DNA from: Steromphala cineraria
Taxonomy: Eukaryota > Mollusca > Gastropoda > Trochida > Trochidae
Direction: 5' to 3'
NCBI GenBank assembly: GCA_916613615.1
Contig: OU744721.1
Location: forward strand, 72,421,060-72,485,059
DNA length: 64,000 nt
In this document: piece by piece, positions 58,915-64,000 of the stretch
Numbering within the stretch: the stretch's first letter is position 1
How the letters are laid out: each line of letters begins with the position of its first letter
Made by a program: the position numbers and the translations under genes
Notes under the pieces: generated by a model
The model's input: only the letters and a program-made list of their open reading frames with translations
Database searches by the model: none
Told to the model about the DNA's origin: nothing

Positions 58915-59005
58915 TAGATAATTTGTGTCTCGTTGTGGACAGTGTAAACACTCTGTTGAGCCTGTGGCTTTACATGGCTTCATATTGCATATTGCTAGTT
59001 ATCAA
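58915..59005. repeat. Conserved module, copy C7
   Basis: TTGTGTCTCGTTGTGGACAG, GTAAACACTCTGTTGAGCC, GTGGCTTTACATGGCTTCAT. Upstream TGATGAGATATTAGAT recurs near 63195, perhaps a further decayed copy. Confidence 0.6.
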
Positions 59006-59319
59006 TTTGGAGCTAATTTAAGTTTGTATGAATGAAATTAATAAGAACAGAAAGTATTGAATAAATATTAATATGACTTGAAAGAGGATTAACATTTTCA
59101 ATTCAATGCCCAAGGGTAAATCATTTCTTTTTCACACACATCACGCCGCCAATACAAAACTGAGATGGAGTCTACGTGCTTTCTATAGAAGTAGAATCAA
59201 GTTTATGAAGAAGAAAGCAGAGGTAAAACATTTTTTCTTGTCTGGGTCTGAGAACTTGCAATTTTATGATTATTTCAGAGGAACGAGTTGATAGTTCTAT
59301 CTATAATTCGCCCATTTAA

Positions 59320-59650
59320 GATACTGCAGTGTAATATTAATACGGCAATATTACACTAGTGTAATATCACATTGCAAGAATGATGTCACAATAGTGTGTG
59401 GCTGTTACATGACAGTGTAAGCGCGCCATCACAATGGTTGCCGAGGCGCAAAAATGTTTCGGCAACGTATCGACAAAAATGTTTGATTTTAAGGGCAAGT
59501 AATAAACAGAATACAAAAATCCCTTCTATTTTTTACTATTGTTATTAAACTCGTGAATGTTTTTGTATCAAACTCGCTTTCGCTCGTTTTTTACAAAATC
59601 GTTATCTCCTTTAATAAAAAAAAGTATTAAATGGAAGGTCGTTTAGTATC
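59320..59650. repeat. Degenerate inverted repeats resembling the hairpin-headed family
   Basis: GTGTAATATT...AATATTACACTAGTGTAATAT at 59329-59385 is self-complementary. Further on, TTTTGTATCAAACTCGCTTTCGCTCG...TTACAAAA at 59558-59608 has a CTCGCTTTCGCTCG tip like the other hairpins. It may be one decayed element, but the borders are unclear. Confidence 0.4.
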
Positions 59651-60043
59651 CCCTATATATATATTGCAACATATTACAGCTTCGGTTACAGCTTCCATAA
59701 CGATAAATACGAGTTCCATAATTTTTATACTGCACTACTACACTATCAATCTGTAAATCGTGCAAATTCTTATAAAAGACACAATAAAAGATCCTATGTC
59801 ACTTGAAAACTGATATGATTTTGCATATTACTTCACACACATTTTAAATTTAATTTTGATGAATCAGCCAAATGTTTTGATTTTTTTTAGTTTAAAACAT
59901 TAAAGAATAATATTCCATTTGCAGTATTGTATGAGAAGTTGTGATGTAGTCATTATATGCACGTGATGTTTGGCAAGAAATATAAATTACCGCTTATTTC
60001 TGAAAGGTGATTGCCGTTTCCAGTGTTGTTTTCCTGAGTGGCA

Positions 60044-60146
60044 ATTTCTCGGTCAGCACCTGAAACGGCTTTTCTAATTCTCCTGACAATAGAGAAGGTG
60101 TCAAATAAACGCAAATACGTTATGACGGACTTGTTTGAACCCTTTT
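60044..60146. other. Ungapped conserved block shared with 38441-38543
   Basis: Counterpart of 38441-38543. Plus-strand reading ISRSAPETAFLILLTIEKVS...MTDLFEPF. No start, splice signal or family can be assigned. Confidence 0.4.
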
Positions 60147-63100
60147 GTATTAACAAAACTGAAATAATTTTTTCGCTGTGGCTTCAGAGAAGATTTCTGC
60201 TACATGTGAATTACAATTACTGTTCTATGTGCACCACCTCTTTGTTAAATAGTAATTGGTTACCAAGACACAAACATGTACTTTCACGTTTTTAACAAAC
60301 GCGTTTCCGTTCTTCTCATTCAAATTACGTTTTTTATCAAAGTGATGTGTTTTAGAAAACTTTAAGATGTTTTCTCGAAATTCCGCCTCTTTCAGAAACA
60401 TGGTGTATAATTAAAACATGACCCATTTCTTTATATTCATACATTCTCCAACGACAACGTCTATAACACATCTGAGAAACAGGATTTAACACGTTTTAAG
60501 CGATTCATAATTAATTTCACAATTGCAAACTTTAGAAACATTCCATACACAAAGCGTTTGATAGAAAAGCAAAATTGCGAACAGACAGGTAGGCATATAG
60601 AATATAGTAATATTGAAAATGGTATCAACAAAGGTTATAAAAAACTGGCAAGAATTTTAGAAAGCTTTCAGAATTGCAGTTTGAATAGGCACTACAGCAG
60701 TCAACGAAATATGCTTACTTAACTCTTCTATGCATGTGCATTTCCTTTGCACAATAACTGATTTTCGACAAGGGGGCGTCATCATGGTCGATGCTTTACT
60801 TTTTAGAAAATATATCTAATGGCAGTCCTCATAGGTGGCTCAGTGGGTTACATGTACGTGAATTGTGATGTATCAGGTTTCTGTTTTGGCACATCCATGA
60901 CATTTTGTAAAAATGGGGGCACATATCAGGCAGGATGTCAAGTGTTTCAAATATAGCTGGTTTCAAAGTCTGGGTTGCAATAAATAAAACCAATCGGAGA
61001 GGGTCTCCTACTCGAAAAGAGTCACAAGATTGTAATAGAGAAACAAACAGAGGAGATGCAGCCGCGTGACAAATATGTGTTTCATTACGTCGAACATAAG
61101 CTGTAATAATGTGTCTACGAATGTCCATCTCATTAAATCATTATTCTACCAATATCCAAGAGTTTTAGCGTAGATGAAAATAGATAATTTCATATCAAAA
61201 ATTAAAACTGATACGAATTTAGCATGCAAGGTATAAATGTAAGGATATCATGGTATTTCAACATCGTTTATTGTAAATGACTTCGCTGAAATGTTATATA
61301 TATATATATTGTTTCATCAAAAAACAAATTAAACTTTTGAAAAATTATTATTTACATAGGAACTCTTTGATAAAGAAAGGTTCATCAGCAGCTGTACATT
61401 CATATAATCAGGTCAAAATAGTTTTTATTACGAGTGCAGGCAAATTAAGGTTCATATTTTTATATGTTGCCCTTGGGCCAAACATCGCTTTTTCATGATG
61501 ACATAACGTTATAAACAATGCTTTGACGTCTCGATTCATCTATGATGTCGCAATCTAAACGGGCCGGCGGGAGCTAGTCCACCTATGCTGAGAAGTATAT
61601 ATTCGTGCCAATGACATACTATGTTTATGACAATTGTGCCTAAATATCAGTAGTAATTCGCTCTCGCTCAGGAATGACTAATATCTAGCCACTCTTGTCT
61701 TAAACATACTACATCATGGACACTCACAAAATATCATCTATGTATCTTGAGAAAACATATAAATGTCTCTTTACTCAATTTATCCGTTTATTTAATATTT
61801 ACCAATACGAGGAGTAGATTCGAATTCATGATACACTTTCTTTTAAAAAATTGTAAGGTATATTATTAGAAAAGGACATCAATATAATTATTATTTTGTG
61901 TAAAATCAATAAAACAAGGGTGTTTAACCAACAGCAGTTTGGTTACATTTTCCTCAACATAATGATCAAATGAATTAATGCTGTTATATATCTTGTTATT
62001 GAAATCCATGGGAACAATAACAAAAAAAGAATAATGCAAATGTAAACTCAACAGTTTAAAATATTCCACCGATGAATCAATAGCATCTAAGCATTTAAAA
62101 GTCAGAAGACAGATTTTATGTCTGATAACAATAGGGTGGTTATCAAATGTCAATGATGTCGAAAGCCTGTGGATGACGCATCAAATGTTAAGAATAATAG
62201 GGAAGATGTGCAAATTGTATTCAAAGTGCATACTTGATAAACACAAGAAAGAAGAGTATTAGAAGAACAAAAGCGTTTTGTCTTGACTTTTCAATCATTG
62301 ACTAGACTATTCACGAAAGAAATGCTATATAAGTTATATAAGGCACTTAGGTATATAAGGCTACAACACATGTGTTTTAACAGAAATTTTATTGAAAGAA
62401 AAGTTATTATTGCAATCATCAACGTTGTTTGAAAATGTTCCTTTTGTTCCCTGTCTTAATTGGATTTCGGTGTACATACTACTTAGTCGATTTTCATATA
62501 TATTAAACCACCACAATAATTTATATCTACTAAATCAGGTAATGCATGTATAATGAGCAGTATTTCAAAGTTGTTAGATACCTTATTTGCGAATTCAGAA
62601 GTATGAGAAAAAATATTTTTATTAAAGCTCACAACTTCATTGATTGAATGACAGAAAGATAAAATATTTACATTTGTGTTCATTATACACAAGCCTTCTT
62701 TCGTCCTTCTTACACAGTTGATTAAAACAATGTTAAGGCATAGGCTGGCATTTGAATAATATCACTGAGACAAACGATGCCATAAAACTGTTTACGCTTA
62801 TCTTTGATAAAATCAAATAAACAGACAAATCCCTAAATCGACACTAAGAATCATACATGTAATTAACACTGATTAAAGTACTTGTACTTCAAAAGCATAA
62901 GACAATATTTATTTAGAATTCAACCCCTGTGTGTATTCAAGCCTTTAAACATATAATCTATCAATTACCATTTATGTATAGAATTGTTATTCTTTGAAAA
63001 GGGTTGGTAAAACCATGGTTTTTCATATGTAAAAATGTATTATTGTGAGACAGTGACATTTCCAAAGTGACCATAATCCATCGTTAGATGAAAACCACGC

Positions 63101-64000
63101 AACGGAATGACCTAACTTTAAAATAGATGCATGGCTTCCTTACATTAATAACATTGTTCTCTCGCTAGATGAGGATATCAAAGTGCTTGTTGATGAGATA
63201 TTAGATTTACGTCTGCTTGTGTAAAGGAATGAGCAGAATATTGAGTATTATTTCCTGGTGGAGATCATCAAATTTAATGCTCAAGTCGATCAGAATGTAT
63301 CGGTATCACATTATTGAAAGCATTATGGTAACCACACTTTGTGACATTTATGTATAACCTTAAAAAGCTATAGCCTTGCTAGTTTCATTTTCGCTTTTAG
63401 TGTTGTTTGATAATCATATTGACAATTTGCGTTGAAGCAATGGTACTCTTAAAGGTAAGAGGCTGCAAATTATAAGTAATGAGATCCAGTGAACATACAC
63501 TAGTTAAATGCATTCATACATTGTACAAATACTAAATTCTCCCTCAACCCGGAGTAGTTAAATTAAGCTTTGTTTATCTCAAATCACGTCGTTATGAAAA
63601 AGTACCGATAAGGATAGAAATTGTAATACGCAGCGCTTCCCAGTGGAATATCTTTGATAAAATTGACCTAAATGAAATACGCTTTAGACACAGATTGCTA
63701 TTGTTGAAAATATTACTGTTTGTCTCTAATTACCTCTAGTGTGACCCTAAAGAAAACATTGACTTTTTTGGACAGCAGGTTTATAAATATTTTGAGTTAA
63801 CGACTTCAATATTTTTTTTAACAGACTGGACCTGTGAAAGAAAAGCAACCAGATAGAGCAAAAGAAAACATTTATATTGTTACTTGTCTTAACATCGCTA
63901 TTTAGAAAACGGTAACCTGATCGTGTGGAATCCTATTGAGTTAGATTGTATTTCAATCTGTCTTCGAAAATTAAGCACAGAGGTTTCAGCTTCTGCTACA
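60147..64000. other. Remainder of duplicon D copy 2, no recognisable genes
   Basis: AT-rich, with a (TA)n run near 61296-61311. Short frames on both strands (for example 61866-62153 and 60829-61128) lack counterparts in duplicon copy 1 and have no domain features. Sequence still aligns with copy 1 near 63828. Confidence 0.5.

Larger units (their letters stand above)
56565..63890. repeat. Large duplicon D, copy 2
   Basis: Collinear with 33480-41100 (anchors listed there). Copy 2 lacks the 34620 palindrome, the 35141 repeat and the 39096 repeat, and carries MITE M4 and the 57605 fragment instead. Apart from the 60044-60146 block no frame is shared with copy 1. Confidence 0.75.

Noticed and set aside
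1..64000. tRNA genes, rRNA genes, CRISPR arrays, bacterial-type operons
   Set aside because: No tRNA T-loop/anticodon arrangement or rRNA-like stretch was seen by eye. Repeats are dispersed or tandem without spacers of uniform length. The window is eukaryotic.

Overview
The window is AT-rich, gene-poor eukaryotic DNA. It most likely comes from a bivalve mollusc. The basis for that is the pair of repeat families at 39096-39690/43934-44605 (starting TTTTTAGCTCATCTGGCC, followed by GTCCGTCC runs and 145-bp units) and at 35141-36116 (AAGGTCAAGGTCACAAGGTC units with GGACAGACGGAC runs, capped by CCCCCGG...CGGGGGCAT), which I know as typical of bivalve genomes. I found no intact single-copy host gene, no tRNA or rRNA and no CRISPR. 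Open frames over most of the window are short and not conserved between the window's own duplicated copies.

Layout. 1-8370: featureless DNA with a degenerate Penelope/hammerhead-type fragment (3141-3316), two small tandem repeats, and the first copy of an old duplicon (about 6100-8370). 8371-9607: an element headed by a long hairpin. 11350-13195 and 16015-22023: two recent copies of one duplicon. The second copy was split by TTAA-site insertions and by a 191-bp TA-site MITE; the first copy preserves the empty sites. 13216-14527: an inverted-repeat element holding two opposed blocks of degenerate telomere-like repeats. 22024-24810: the second copy of the old duplicon. 27890-29200: a GC-palindrome cluster and a broken Myb/SANT-like gene. 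31061-33255: two hairpin-headed elements back to back. 33480-41100 and 56565-63890: two diverged copies of a block of about 7.5 kb. 41540-42472: the 3' part of a KRBA2-like transposon integrase gene. 43934-44605: a bivalve 145-bp-unit repeat. 44610-45101, continuing at 51839-51960: a coding relic of unknown family. 45102-51833: a 6.7-kb DNA transposon. 52840-53160: a tyrosine-recombinase relic. 54569-54810 and 57605-57800: further Penelope/hammerhead-type fragments.

The centrepiece is the element at 45102-51833. It has long terminal inverted repeats beginning CAGGTTCA and a 5-bp target duplication (ATAAA). It carries a minus-strand gene with one large first exon and four small downstream exons, whose GT-AG borders and codon phases agree. 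I cannot assign it to a named transposase superfamily. Its first exon is broken by an in-frame stop, frameshifts and a 5'-truncated CR1/L2-like LINE (about 48415-49610). Its right arm is interrupted by a small hairpin-headed element. It landed inside the unknown coding relic.

A second theme is a set of elements (8371-9607, 31061-32090, 32091-33255, 51218-51607 reversed) built on one plan: a terminal hairpin of about 150 bp, then a short inverted repeat whose partner closes the far end. Hairpin arms and inverted repeats differ in sequence from copy to copy, while some hairpin tips look alike. Together with five TTAA-site MITEs this is a dense nested mobilome. The duplicated blocks serve as internal controls that date several insertions.
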